Part shown: positions 36,644 through 46,927 of the stretch, one piece after another
Layout: every line of letters starts with the position of its first letter
Position numbering within the stretch: position 1 is the first letter of the stretch
NCBI GenBank assembly: GCA_014607495.2
Contig: CP053162.1
Location: 4,348,469 to 4,412,468 of the forward strand
Origin: Carposina sasakii
Taxonomy: Eukaryota; Arthropoda; Insecta; Lepidoptera; Carposinidae
Direction: 5' to 3'
Length of the DNA: 64,000 bases
Translations under genes and position numbers: made by a program
The notes under the pieces: model-generated
The model's input: the letters and a program-made list of their open reading frames with translations, nothing else
Database searches by the model: none
Told to the model about the DNA's origin: nothing

Positions 36644-37013
36644 TTTTTTTTTGTTTAGTTTATCCCGAAGGAGGTGATTCGGCGGGAAAAACTGGAAGGG
36701 TGCATAAGTGTGTTAAGTTATATTTTGATTACTTGTGATGTGAATCTAGTGCGTGTGCATGGTTTTATACGCAGGTAAGCTGAGTAAAACTTTAGCCGGA
36801 ATACGATCTCTTCATGGGCCCATGTAAGTTGTTTTTGCAATTATTTTTCATTTTGACTAACTTTACACTTGTTCTTGAGGATTTTCCCGACGTTTCCATT
36901 CATCATCATCATTATCATCCATCATAAATTCAGAAATCATTTACTAAAGACAATGGCTGTATGGGCTTAGTTCCCCTTGCCTTTCCTTCGGGATAAACTA
37001 AACAAAAAAAATT
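36644..37013. mobile_element. MITE upstream of morgue
   Basis: The ends are inverted (tttgtttagtttatcccgaa at 36651; ttcgggataaactaaacaaa at 36987). The right part (tcagaaatcatttactaaag, then acaatggctgta) recurs inverted at 52390-52505. It lies about 160 bp upstream of the morgue start codon. Confidence 0.75.
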
Positions 37014-37830
37014 AAAGAGGGCGAATTACGGGAAGCAAGCAAAATCAAAAATTAAGTGCACCAACTAACCGTGATCATACGAATTCACGGAAAACTTTTT
37101 GAGAGTAGGCACTCTGCATAACAGCTTTTCTTAATAATTTATGCAAATAGTTTTAATAAGGTTGAAAGATATTAACGTTTTTTTTTATAAAAAATTATAT
37201 ATTATTATTATTAAGTAGGAGTTGTTATTTTGTTCGATTCGTTTGTTTTACATTATAAGGATATACTTGTATAGCAGACATAAATTGTGATAAATGTCTC
37301 TAACTCTGTGTGATTTTCGTTAAATAATGTAGATATTGATTGAGATTTTATAATTATTTCTACATGTTAAATGTAACTTCGATATCCACGAGACAGGCAT
37401 TAGCCTAGTGTGGGTATCAATGGTAACGAACGTAAAATTTAATCTGTTGCAGTGTAAGTACCTACACTAATAATTACTTATAATTTATGTGTAATAATAA
37501 TATTAATAACCAAATAATGTGTGTACATTGAAATAAATAAGATTATTATTATTCTCATTATTTATTATTATTTTTCTTATTTTTTACATTTTTAAATATG
37601 AATATATTACATAAAAATATAAAATAAACATTTAAAAATATAAAAAAAAACAGCGCTACGCCTGCAGCGGGAGTAAGTTCCATGCTACCGGTGGTCAGGG
37701 TCCCAGAGAGAGGAAACTCCTCACGATGCGTGCCGTGTCGAGGAGTACTGCCTTCTGTATCCGACTCCCGATCCAGCTGCCTAGCGAGTCTCTTGAGGTG
37801 TTGGTCGAGGCTCTTCGCTATATTGACTGT
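37014..37830. other. intergenic, AT-rich then a degraded G/C-rich block
   Basis: 37014-37650 is AT-rich with nothing recognised. 37655-37830 is more GC-rich; its minus strand gives SLDQHLKRLARQLDRESDTE, possibly a scrap of retroelement coding sequence broken by the foldback element to its right. Confidence 0.35.
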
Positions 37831-39840
37831 AACAACTATCGGGACAATAAGGGTGTATCCCATCTGGCCCGGTGCCTGGCCCGGCGCGGGCCAAATGGGA
37901 AAAAAAAGTTTCATCTGGCCCGGTGATATGCTTACCGGGCCAAATGACACAAATCAAGTGCCATCGTCCCCGGTGAGGGGAGAAAAGAGGATACACCTCC
38001 TAATTTGTGAAATACTATCTACATGCATCTATGAAAGGAATTGAACTAATAAATCAAACTGCTTGAGTATACAGTAATAATTTTTTATAGCGAGTGACGC
38101 GTTATCAACTTGTGCCATAAAACTCAATCTGAAAATTAAATACACTTCTTAAAAGTAGATATAAGTATTTGAATTTGAACATAAAAATATTTTTATAATA
38201 ATAATAATGATAGAAAGTAAAATAAATTATTTCCATCAAGGGTTCGCCCATTCGGCCCTACACCCTCCCTCGGATCTGCCGACTCATGTTCACGAACAGA
38301 AACAACGCAGTCGCAAGGAGAAGTCAGATCTTTTTTTTTTTTTTTTATTTATTATATAATATAGGTTTTTTTTTACAATTTTAATGAAGGGTCACATAAT
38401 CTAGGCACCTATTATGCAAATACATAGCACTTTCCGAAAATATCAATTAATAATGTTAATCGACATATGTTTCATCAACACCTGTGGCATCTTCAGGATT
38501 TAAAATAGTAACGTAATATATAAGTAAACAAAATTATTTATAAGAAACTCGTAGGTAACGTAAAGACCCCAATAATGGACACCTTAAGAAATTTTTTGAT
38601 GTTTATTGTTACTTTCTCAAAGGTTTTTAAAGCTTTTGAGATATAGTTTAGTTATATATTTAGTTTAATGTTTGTTTAATGACTGGTGGTATGTCCCGAT
38701 GATAAAAATAGCAAGATATTTCGTGATTACATGTTAAAGCAGTGGTTGCGTGATGAGTTTATAAACGTGTGGTGCGTTTTCGAACAACGCCACCGTACGA
38801 CAAATGTACTGGAAGCGTAGCACAGCAAGCTTAACAAGACAATAAAAAAACAGCCCAATATGATAGAGATGTTTAAAGCGCTTTATACCGACGCGTCTTA
38901 TTACAATACAAGATCAGTACAAATTCAAAATAAGATACCTAGTATTTGACGCAAATCAAGGGAGGCCATGCTTCGAGAAGACTTTATTCAGACGACTACC
39001 ACGGAGCTAGTGACCGGTCAAATAAACGTCGGTCATTTTTTAGAAAAAAATGCGATAGAAAATTCGGAAATTATTTATTTTATTCAAAAGACTTATCAAT
39101 GTTTGAAACTGTGATTTATAAAAGTTTTATAAATTGTTATTGACTATACTCAACTACAATCTGTGATTATTAACATTTGTGATAACTACGAGTAGTATAC
39201 CTACTAAATGATTATTATTATGTTCAAATTTTTTGACCATGTAAATTGTTGATTAAAAAAATTCTTATTGAAGAGAAGAATTGTTTGTATGTTACAATAA
39301 GTATTTATAAATAATTTTGTTTGATTCATAGCAATTTGGCTTCGTTGATTAAGTATTACTATTATTTAAAAGATTATTATTTTATATCATTTTATAGTAA
39401 GTATATTGTTGTTGTTTATAAAAAATCATATCGTAGACTGTTTGTATGCTATAAGTAACTACTTATTAATAATTTTGTTTGTTTCATAGCATTTTGGCTT
39501 CGTTGATTATGTTCAAATTCAAAAATATTTACTTATAAGAAGTCTATTACAGGTTGAGTTTAATGACACAATTTGATATCGCGTCACTCACAATTATTGT
39601 ACCTATATACTAAGCAGTTTGACTTATAAGTTCAATCCCTTTAGATGCATGTAGTGAGTATTTCACAAATTACGAGGCGTATCCTCTTTTCTCCTATTAC
39701 CGGGGACGATGGCACTTGATTTGTGTCATCTGGCCCGGTAAGCATATCACCGGGCCAGATGAAACTTTTTTTTCCCATTTGGCCCGGCGCCGGGCCAGGC
39801 ACCGGGCCAGATGGGATACACCCTTATTGTCCCGATAGTT
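37831..39840. mobile_element. ~2-kb foldback element with ~300-bp inverted termini
   Basis: The left terminus (37834: aactatcgggacaataaggg) is the mirror of the right terminus (39821-39840: cccttattgtcccgatagtt). The similarity continues inward for about 250-300 bp to 'tcactcgctataaaaa'-like sequence near 38090. Each arm carries its own short palindromes built on GGCCCGG/CCGGGCC. The middle is AT-rich with no substantial ORF. It is probably non-autonomous. Confidence 0.85.
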
Positions 39841-39916
39841 GACAGTAGTAGTAGATAACATGACATTTTATTTTTCTTAAAACCTTCCAAGTCCTTAAAA
39901 CCTACATTAAAATGTA

Positions 39917-41370
39917 TCAACGATTACTAATTAATTTGTAAAAAAAGTCCCTCACAAGGTTGTTTCTCGCAGTCACTCCATTTACTGTAGATGAACTATT
40001 TAGTGGTATTAGCACTGCCGGTTCTTCAGTGGGCACATCTGAATCATTATAGTCCCATGTTTCATTCAGATCTCTACATATATTGTATAGAACAGCGGTG
40101 GATACTATTATAGCTTCCATATTTTTTTCGATGTACTCGTAGCTTTAAACCTAAGCATGGAAATCTTCTTTTCCAAACACCATATGATCTTTCCACCTGT
40201 AAAATGCAGTCTCAAGGTTAAAAAAAAAATTATCTTATTGCCACTGATGCTAAATTTATGAATCAACTTACTGTGTTCCTAGTTTTGATGTGGCTTTTAT
40301 AGTAGTTTTCCTCTGCTACATTGGCCGGTGTGCGAAATGGTATCATTAAGTATGACCTTTGTTGATAACCACCATCTCCTAATAAATACCTGTAAAATAA
40401 AGTTTAACTAAAAATAATCTTATAAATTATAATAAATACCTGTAAATGAAAAATAAAGTTTAATTAAAAATAAATATCACCAATATTAGTTATAGTTATG
40501 TGAGTACATACCTATTTCCAAATTCACCATTTTCCAGTCTCTCTTTTATAAATGAATTATCAAATATAGTGCTATCATGAACACTGCCAGGCCATCGACA
40601 CACAATATCCATGATTCTGAGTTTCGCATCAACAACTGTTTGTACATTTAGTGAAAAGAAATCTTTCCGGCATCTGTACAGTTCTGCATGTTCTGTCCCT
40701 GTTGTATTAAGGTTTATATAAGTGTACTGATAAAAGTTTAATCTAATCTAAGTTTAAATTAAACAAGAATTTACTTACCTGGTGACTGTATAGGGATATG
40801 TGTGCAATCTATAGCACCTATAACCCTAGGAAAGTTGGCTATTTCATAAAATTCGTTAGATACCACTGACATTTCATTTATGTCACAAGGCATGTGTATA
40901 TATCTAGGTGCTAATGCTGCTATGGCGCGAGACACTCTGTGTATTGCACGACAAACACTAGCTTTATGCACTCTGCTGATATCACCAACAACTTGCTGCA
41001 TAGAGCAGGTTGCATAGAACCGCAATGCAATTAGCAATTGATCAGAGACTGTCATTGCATTGTTTCTGAAAAAAAGTTGGAAATAGTATAAATTCATTAC
41101 TTACTTCTAGTAAAAATAGGTTGAAACTAGTTACTTAAGCAGAGTTATTTTGTTGTTACCTGAAACTTACCTTGGAGTATTAGATCGAACTGCATTTTCA
41201 ATACATCTGCAAATATACTGTGCCGTGGTCTTGCTGATTCGATAACGGCATAAAAAATCGTTGTCTTCAATAAGCATTTGGTCTATTCTGATATTTGTTC
41301 TTCGACGATGGCGACTGATATATTGAACAATTTCATCATCACTATCAGAAGTAGAACTAGTAAATGACAT
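39917..41370 (-). mobile_element. PIF/Harbinger transposase (HARBI1-like), apparently one frameshift
   Basis: Exons on the minus strand are 41171-41370 (ATG 41370), 40779-41065, 40512-40698, 40272-40389 and 39917-40196; the splice sites are clean. The DDE triad is visible: D in AIDCTHI (exon 2), D in LLGDGGY (exon 4) and E in VERSYG (exon 5). Exon 2 reads SMQQVVGDISRVHKASVCRA, in the usual place for the helix-turn-helix. Exon 5 has 280 nt where phase demands a multiple of three. The break is in an A7 tract near 40130, after which the frame reads MEAIIVSTAVLYNIC to the stop. This looks like a one-base insertion in a homopolymer, so it is either a recent inactivation or an assembly error. Terminal inverted repeats were not found. 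Harbinger elements normally need a second, Myb-like protein, which is not seen here. Confidence 0.85.
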
Positions 41371-41859
41371 AATTATTGTGAATATAGACTATTTGAGAGT
41401 ATGTTTTATATTAGCACTAACTAATATAATATTAAATTAAACTCCAAACAACAATGTTATGTATACCTAGAATAATGTCAGTGTCAATATTTATACGATA
41501 TGAGCAGGGTTTGAGCTCCGTAAAAGTAGTACCGTATAAAGTATAAAGTAAACGTAAAACATAATGCTGAACCGTGGAACAACAACGTTTTACATTATAC
41601 GCCTACTTTATACGTTACTTTTTACGAATTCGTAAAATGAAACTTTTGGTGCAACCGGCTGTAAAGGTGCATTACTGAAATATTTCAGTTCGTGTTCTGG
41701 TTCGAAAGCCACGTTAACGTCTTCGGTGACATCCTGCAGCAGCGGAACTGATTCCAGTGTAAGTAGGTATATGATTCCTCCATCTAGAATCGTGCGTGGC
41801 CTAGAATTACTCCATTTATTTTAGACATAACATGTATGGGCTGGGTCCCTCGCAATAAA

Positions 41860-42357
41860 TTGCAAACTCGCAAGCAATTGACGACTCGATTCCAGCATCG
41901 GACAAGTTCGGATTTTTGATGCCAGCGAAACTTTTGGACAGCAAGTTCGAGTGTGATCTTTCCCATGTATTAGAAGACATCGACAAGGATGAGTTTCAGA
42001 TAGAGCGGAAGCGTCTCCAGCAATTTGTTGCCTGTTCTGAATCAGAGGAAGATATAAGTGGTATAGGACCACTGGAGCTCCTCCAGTTCATTCATAAACT
42101 GAATCTCGGAATTTCGGTTCCAAATATAAGTCATCTTGATTCGTATATATTTGACTTTGGCGATTAGTATTGCATGTTGTGAGAGAAGTTTTTCGAAGTT
42201 GAAGCTAATAAAAAATTACCTCAGATCTACAAAGAGCTCCGCTAGACTATCAAACTTGACTATATTGTCGATTGAACAAGAATTGGCTGCTAATATTGAT
42301 TATGACAAAGTTATTTCTGACTTCGCTACTCATAAGGCCCGTAAAATCCGCTTGTAA
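41860..42357 (+). pseudogene. hAT transposase C-terminal relic (ZMYM1-like)
   Basis: Two overlapping frames, 41916-42116 and 42136-42357, encode the C-terminal dimerisation region of a hAT transposase (ACCERSFSKLKLIKNYLRST, then LTILSIEQELA), broken by a frameshift near 42120-42140. The upstream catalytic part is absent. The sequence after it (42424-42490, including 'ccgccccaggcgccgaga') is a common tail of such relics. Confidence 0.75.
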
Positions 42358-42517
42358 AACCGGTCATCCTATTTTACTTTCAATAAAAGGTACCTCATTG
42401 CCTGTGAAATTTAATTTTAATTAAGCGCCTATAGAATGGGGGCGGCAAAGTGGGTCTCCCGCCCCAGGCGCCGAGATGGCACGCTACGCCACTGACGTCA
42501 GGTCCTGTGAGGGCCTT

Positions 42518-43262
42518 TTAGAACCTGCCGTGTAACGCCTTGCCTTTACATATTTCCTTGCGCTCCTCGGTTGTAACCACTATAGGTTTTCGCCAGTTCT
42601 CGTTTGCCAGATGAAGCGGGGTGAGGCCCTTATCTACCAAAACGACATCCCGGTGCATCATCTCATCTTTTTTCTGGAAATATTCTCTGAGACTGTATAA
42701 CTCACGGTTGTGCAAGTTCTTGGCATTCAGCATGCCTCGCCCCCCACACTTCCGCGAGATATACAGTCTCATTACAGATGCTCTTGGATGATGCATCCGG
42801 TTTGCCGTTAGCAGTGTACGAACCCGTCTATCCAGGGCTTCTAATTCAGTTTGGGTCCACTTGAGTATGCCAAAGGAGTACAGGAGTACGGGCATGGCCC
42901 AACCGTTATAGGCTCGGATCTTATTTCCGCCCGACAAAAGACTTTTTAGAACTTTTATCAAGCGGTTAAAGAAACGGTCCCGTAACGCCTGTTTCATGTC
43001 CGCATCCAGTATGCCCAATGACTCTGACATACCCAAGTATTTGTACGTTTCTGTGCCGGAGTGAGGTCAGATGTACAGAGTCCGAGAGTTGAATGCTCTC
43101 GGTCTCTGCAATCTCGCCTCGCTGTACATGGAGGACCGCACACTTATCTACACCAAACTCCATCCTGATCGAGTCACTGAATTTTTTGTTATCTTCAGTA
43201 ACTCTACCCGGTCTGATTGTTATGATGCAAACAGCTTGAGATCATCAATGTACAGTAGGTGA
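42518..43262 (-). pseudogene. LINE reverse transcriptase fragment
   Basis: At 43229-43261 the minus strand encodes LYIDDLKLFAS, the YxDD active-site motif of a reverse transcriptase. After a frameshift a frame at 43163-43040 follows. After another, 43036-42518 gives the thumb region (YNGWAMPVLLYSFGILKWTQ, then MHHPRASVMRLYISRKCGGR). The style resembles R2/R4-clade LINEs. It is truncated at both ends and inactive. Confidence 0.75.
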
Positions 43263-43279
43263 GATTATTATTATTATTA

Positions 43280-44345
43280 TAGTTATCCCTAACTTTAATC
43301 TTAACCAAATGAACGGGTGTGCAAGTATGACCAAGACGTAAACGGCAAATTGTGGAGATAGTTCTCTTGCTTGCGTTTTTATACCTTGAGAAATATGGCT
43401 TACAGGGAATGACGTCTTGAATGTCTTCGTAGTGTTTGCCCTTGGAGAGCCTGGTGATGTCCCAAATTTTCTGCCACGATGAACTCAGGCGGTAATTGGA
43501 ATGTTCCAAGAGGTCGTGACTGAATATAAGGCTATGGTCAAGTACTCCTATCCGAGTAGCGGACTTTGCAAGGGAGTCTACTGTCTCATTTCCGACGATA
43601 CCTCGGTGGCTTGGAATCCAGGCAAGAACAACAAGGATATTCTAAGAGTGACAGTTATATAAAGCTTCCCTGATATTGAGGATATTAGGAAAATTGGATT
43701 TGGATTTAAAGGGATTGGATAGGATTGATTGAAGAGTGCTTTGGGAGTCGGACAGAATAATGGAATTAGTCTATGGGATAGGGAGTATTTAATGGCGTCG
43801 AGGATAGCAATGGCCTCGCCAGTAAACACTGAGGAATGAGAGGGGCATTTAAAGGAGAGGGCGATTTTATATCGGGGATCCAGACCGCAGCACCAACATT
43901 TCCCTTTTCAGATGGTCTGGAGGCGTCAGTGAATATCTGTATATAGTCCTGCCAGTTGTTGTCCATTTCCAATTTGAAGATGGTATTGGCTTCTGGAGTT
44001 AATTTTGAGATTCCCAGGTTCAGGATTATGGAAGGTTCAAATATTAGGGACTGGTAGTTATTGGAAAAAAAAGAGGGTGAATTTCGGAGAGGAATATAGG
44101 ATGGGATAATTGGGAAAAGAACTTAGCACTGGTGACCAAGAGCGGAGTTTTGCTTTCAGGTAAAGTAAGACTAGATAGGAGAAGGATTTTGGGATGGAGA
44201 GGATGTGAGTAGTTTTGCATTATTTTAAATGTAAATCTATCAGATAGATATTGCCTGCGGAGACCTAGAGGAGGCTCTACGCATTCTACCTGCATGGCAT
44301 TTATAGGGGAGGATTTCATGGCACCAAGAATAATTCTCATTTGGA
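43280..44345 (-). pseudogene. LINE fragment with RNase H domain
   Basis: Minus-strand frames give an RNase H-like start (IFTDASRPSEKGNVGAAVW, about 43900), then FTGEAIAILDAIKYSL (about 43820), then TISTICRLRLGHTCTPVHL (about 43330), with frameshifts between. This is the C-terminal layout of I/R1/jockey-superclade LINEs. It is unrelated to the neighbouring RT fragment and inactive. Confidence 0.65.
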
Positions 44346-44860
44346 CTGAATTTTGTCAATGGCTTGGAGGGGAGCTTTGTTGCATGGAATCAGGAGGAAT
44401 GTGTCATATCATAATCTAAGTGGCTACGGATGATAGCATTATAGAGTATCTTCTGGGTAAATGGGTAAGGTGATAACACTCTGTATATCATCTGTATATC
44501 ATAGACATTGGCTTTGTAAGGTAAAATAAAACAATGTATGTCCTTAAAATTATTGTTATTTTAACACATTTCTGCTTTTATCCATTTTTCATGACTGCTT
44601 ATGCATATTGTTCTTTCAAGTCTCTTTTTAGTGTTACTTATTTAAACAAATATATAATTAAACAGGAAATATAAGATAACAAAAATACATTTTTTTACAT
44701 GAACAACAATTAAATTAGCTGGTATTCTTCAAATGAAAACCTTAGATGATGATGAAGATTCTTGATTTTAAAGAAAATCGGCCTATGTGGATCTTAAATT
44801 ATCATTTAGTTACAATACCAACATACATCGACAGTTTGCCACCATATAGTTCAACTGCTG
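44346..44860. other. AT-rich spacer
   Basis: Possible further LINE decay up to about 44480, then AT-rich DNA with nothing recognised. Confidence 0.35.
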
Positions 44861-45062
44861 CCCCGCCCCCTGATTACGTAAAAGCAATAGCAAAGCCGAA
44901 GCCGTGCGATGCAATAATTGAGTGTGTGTGGTGTGTGTGTGCGCGGAGTGAGGTGCGGGGTGCGGAAGGACGCCGAGCGCTCGTTGCGCGCACGCACACA
45001 CTCTCAATTATCGCGATCGCGCGGCTTCGGCTTTGCTATTGCTTTTACGTGATCAGACCCCG
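44861..45062. mobile_element. palindromic MITE, second copy
   Basis: Same family as 2684-2892: ends 'ccctgattacgtaaaagcaa' and 'ttgcttttacgtgatcag', with a GT-rich loop. It directly abuts the next MITE. Confidence 0.8.
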
Positions 45063-45243
45063 TATTGGCTATCTTTTTTGACAGTTCATAGTCATGATCA
45101 CTAATTGAACCTTATTGAACTGGAAGTGACATGTATGTGTGTGTTGCCAAAATTTTCTTCAGATAGTGCATTATGCCACTTCCAGTTGTTCGAGTTTCAA
45201 TTGAGTGATGATCACTAGAACTGTCAAAAAATATAGCCAATAG
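45063..45243. mobile_element. ~180-bp palindromic MITE, TA-flanked
   Basis: The left end 'ttggctatcttttttgacag' and right end 'ctgtcaaaaaatatagccaa' are inverted and flanked by TA, as in Tc1/mariner-type MITEs. A relative lies at 62829-63003. Confidence 0.75.
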
Positions 45244-46887
45244 GCATGCAGAGGGGCGAAGATGACACAACCCTTTTAGCGAGGATCATGCGACAGCGCA
45301 TGTTTTGCTTGCTGATTTATTGGCCTCAGAATAATGTAACAATACACAATATGTAGCCGAATGATTCATACCTTCTCGTCGAATTTACATTACATAAATC
45401 TGACTACTTATTTATTACTCAATAGTTAAAGTCTCACACACACTTACATGTTAGACAGGTACAAATACAATGATTAATATTAATTTTAGAGCGAATTCAA
45501 ATCTGTATCAGCCGCTAAACCGCCTTATAAGGGCGGGTCAAAAAACCACTTATAGGTACTTGGTTTAACGTAATTGTTTAGAATCGCTAAATAATAAGGT
45601 TTAGCTATTAAGAGTAGATTGCTTCTCAAGATTTACTTTATAATAAGTATACGTAATTAATTACTACTTTGTGACAAGCAATATCTTCACAGGCTTTCTT
45701 TTAACATACTTACAGGCTTACTTTTCAAAGTAACCATTCATACAATATAGAACCTAGTTAGTCGACATACAAAATGTCGCGGCAATAATCAACCGTTCTG
45801 CTAAGTTCAATTTATTCAGCTACCACTCCACTTGGCATAGACGTTGTACAGTCCGCGTGGTCTAAGCCCAGATTTGCATTTGTTTGCGTGTACATCGCGA
45901 TGCCTAAGCAGAGTTTTGAACTAGTGTGAGTGTACATAGATAGCGTAGGTGTGTGTCAACCTAGAGCGCGATGCATGTGGCCTTGGCTTGGCACTCACAT
46001 AAATGCAAAGCAAAGCCGAGCTAATGCCGCGCGCATGGTAGGTTCTATCATTGTCTATATTCTTTATGAATCCTGGCACGGGAATTCCACAAGCAAACAT
46101 CCTGAACCTTCCAATCTTACATTTCCCATTTAATCTCAAAAATAGCACAATTGAGACAATCCATTTCATTAAAATCAATTTAAATACTTACACAACATTA
46201 TTAAATTAGTGGCTTTTAATGCGATTTGTCTGTCCTATGAGCCAATGCTATATAGCCTTTATACTTAATTAGTCTAAGAGTTACACTATTCTTATAATTA
46301 TAGTGGTGCTGAAAGGTATGAAGCCAGCTGTCTACTCCGTATGCATCACAAGTTGCTTTATGTCTATCAAGATTCAGATCACTAACGCGACATGAATTTA
46401 AAAAATTAGATCCACCACAACCACTATTGATTTCACATGGATCTGCATCCTAGGGTTTTTCGAACCCGATCCGATTACATATCACAGTCAACTAAAAATT
46501 ATGCCTATGGTGTTCTAATATATGCACCATAACATGATTGATTGGCTGCCGAGTTCGAAAACGCACTGAGCTCAGAAGTGATGGTACAATAGTGACTTAA
46601 TCAAATTGCCTATACCTAGATATAACATAAATCTTCAGAACGAAGTCGACAGCTGACCGTTTACCTCAAGGCTCCTTCACATTAGATAGGAAACAGTGTG
46701 ACAGTAATACACGAGTTGCACTACTCATTTTAGTATGACGGAAAATAGACTGTCGCGCTGCTTGCAATCAAATGTGAAGGGACTCATAAGGGTCTTGTGG
46801 CTTAATACCGCACGTTATTAGCAAAACCACACATTTGCACTAATGTATAACGCGTGCCGCGTCGGGGAGTCCCCCTATTCACTGTAC
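45244..46887. other. non-coding, repeat-bearing; possible 3' UTR of long Pabp2 isoform
   Basis: No gene is seen. 45840-46040 contains two inverted blocks around 'gtgagtgtacatagatagcg' and 'ggcactcacataaatgcaaa', probably a repeat. If the exon at 46888-46927 is used, transcripts from the minus strand would continue into this stretch. A minus-strand AATAAA lies near 45409. Confidence 0.35.
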
Positions 46888-46927
46888 TCAGTAAGGGGAG
46901 TAATTGTAACCGCCGCGTCTGAACCCT
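46888..46927 (-). CDS. Pabp2: probable alternative last exon of Pabp2
   Basis: A minus-strand acceptor (cgttgtttgcag) is followed by 40 nt encoding [12 protein letters not shown] and TGA. It is in the right phase (needs two leading bases) for an internal donor in Pabp2 exon 5 at 49413 (GGCAG|GTACAA). Joined, the tail reads [17 protein letters not shown]. The exon 5 read-through tail ends [11 protein letters not shown]. The similar ends make use of this exon credible; transcript data would decide. Confidence 0.6.
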
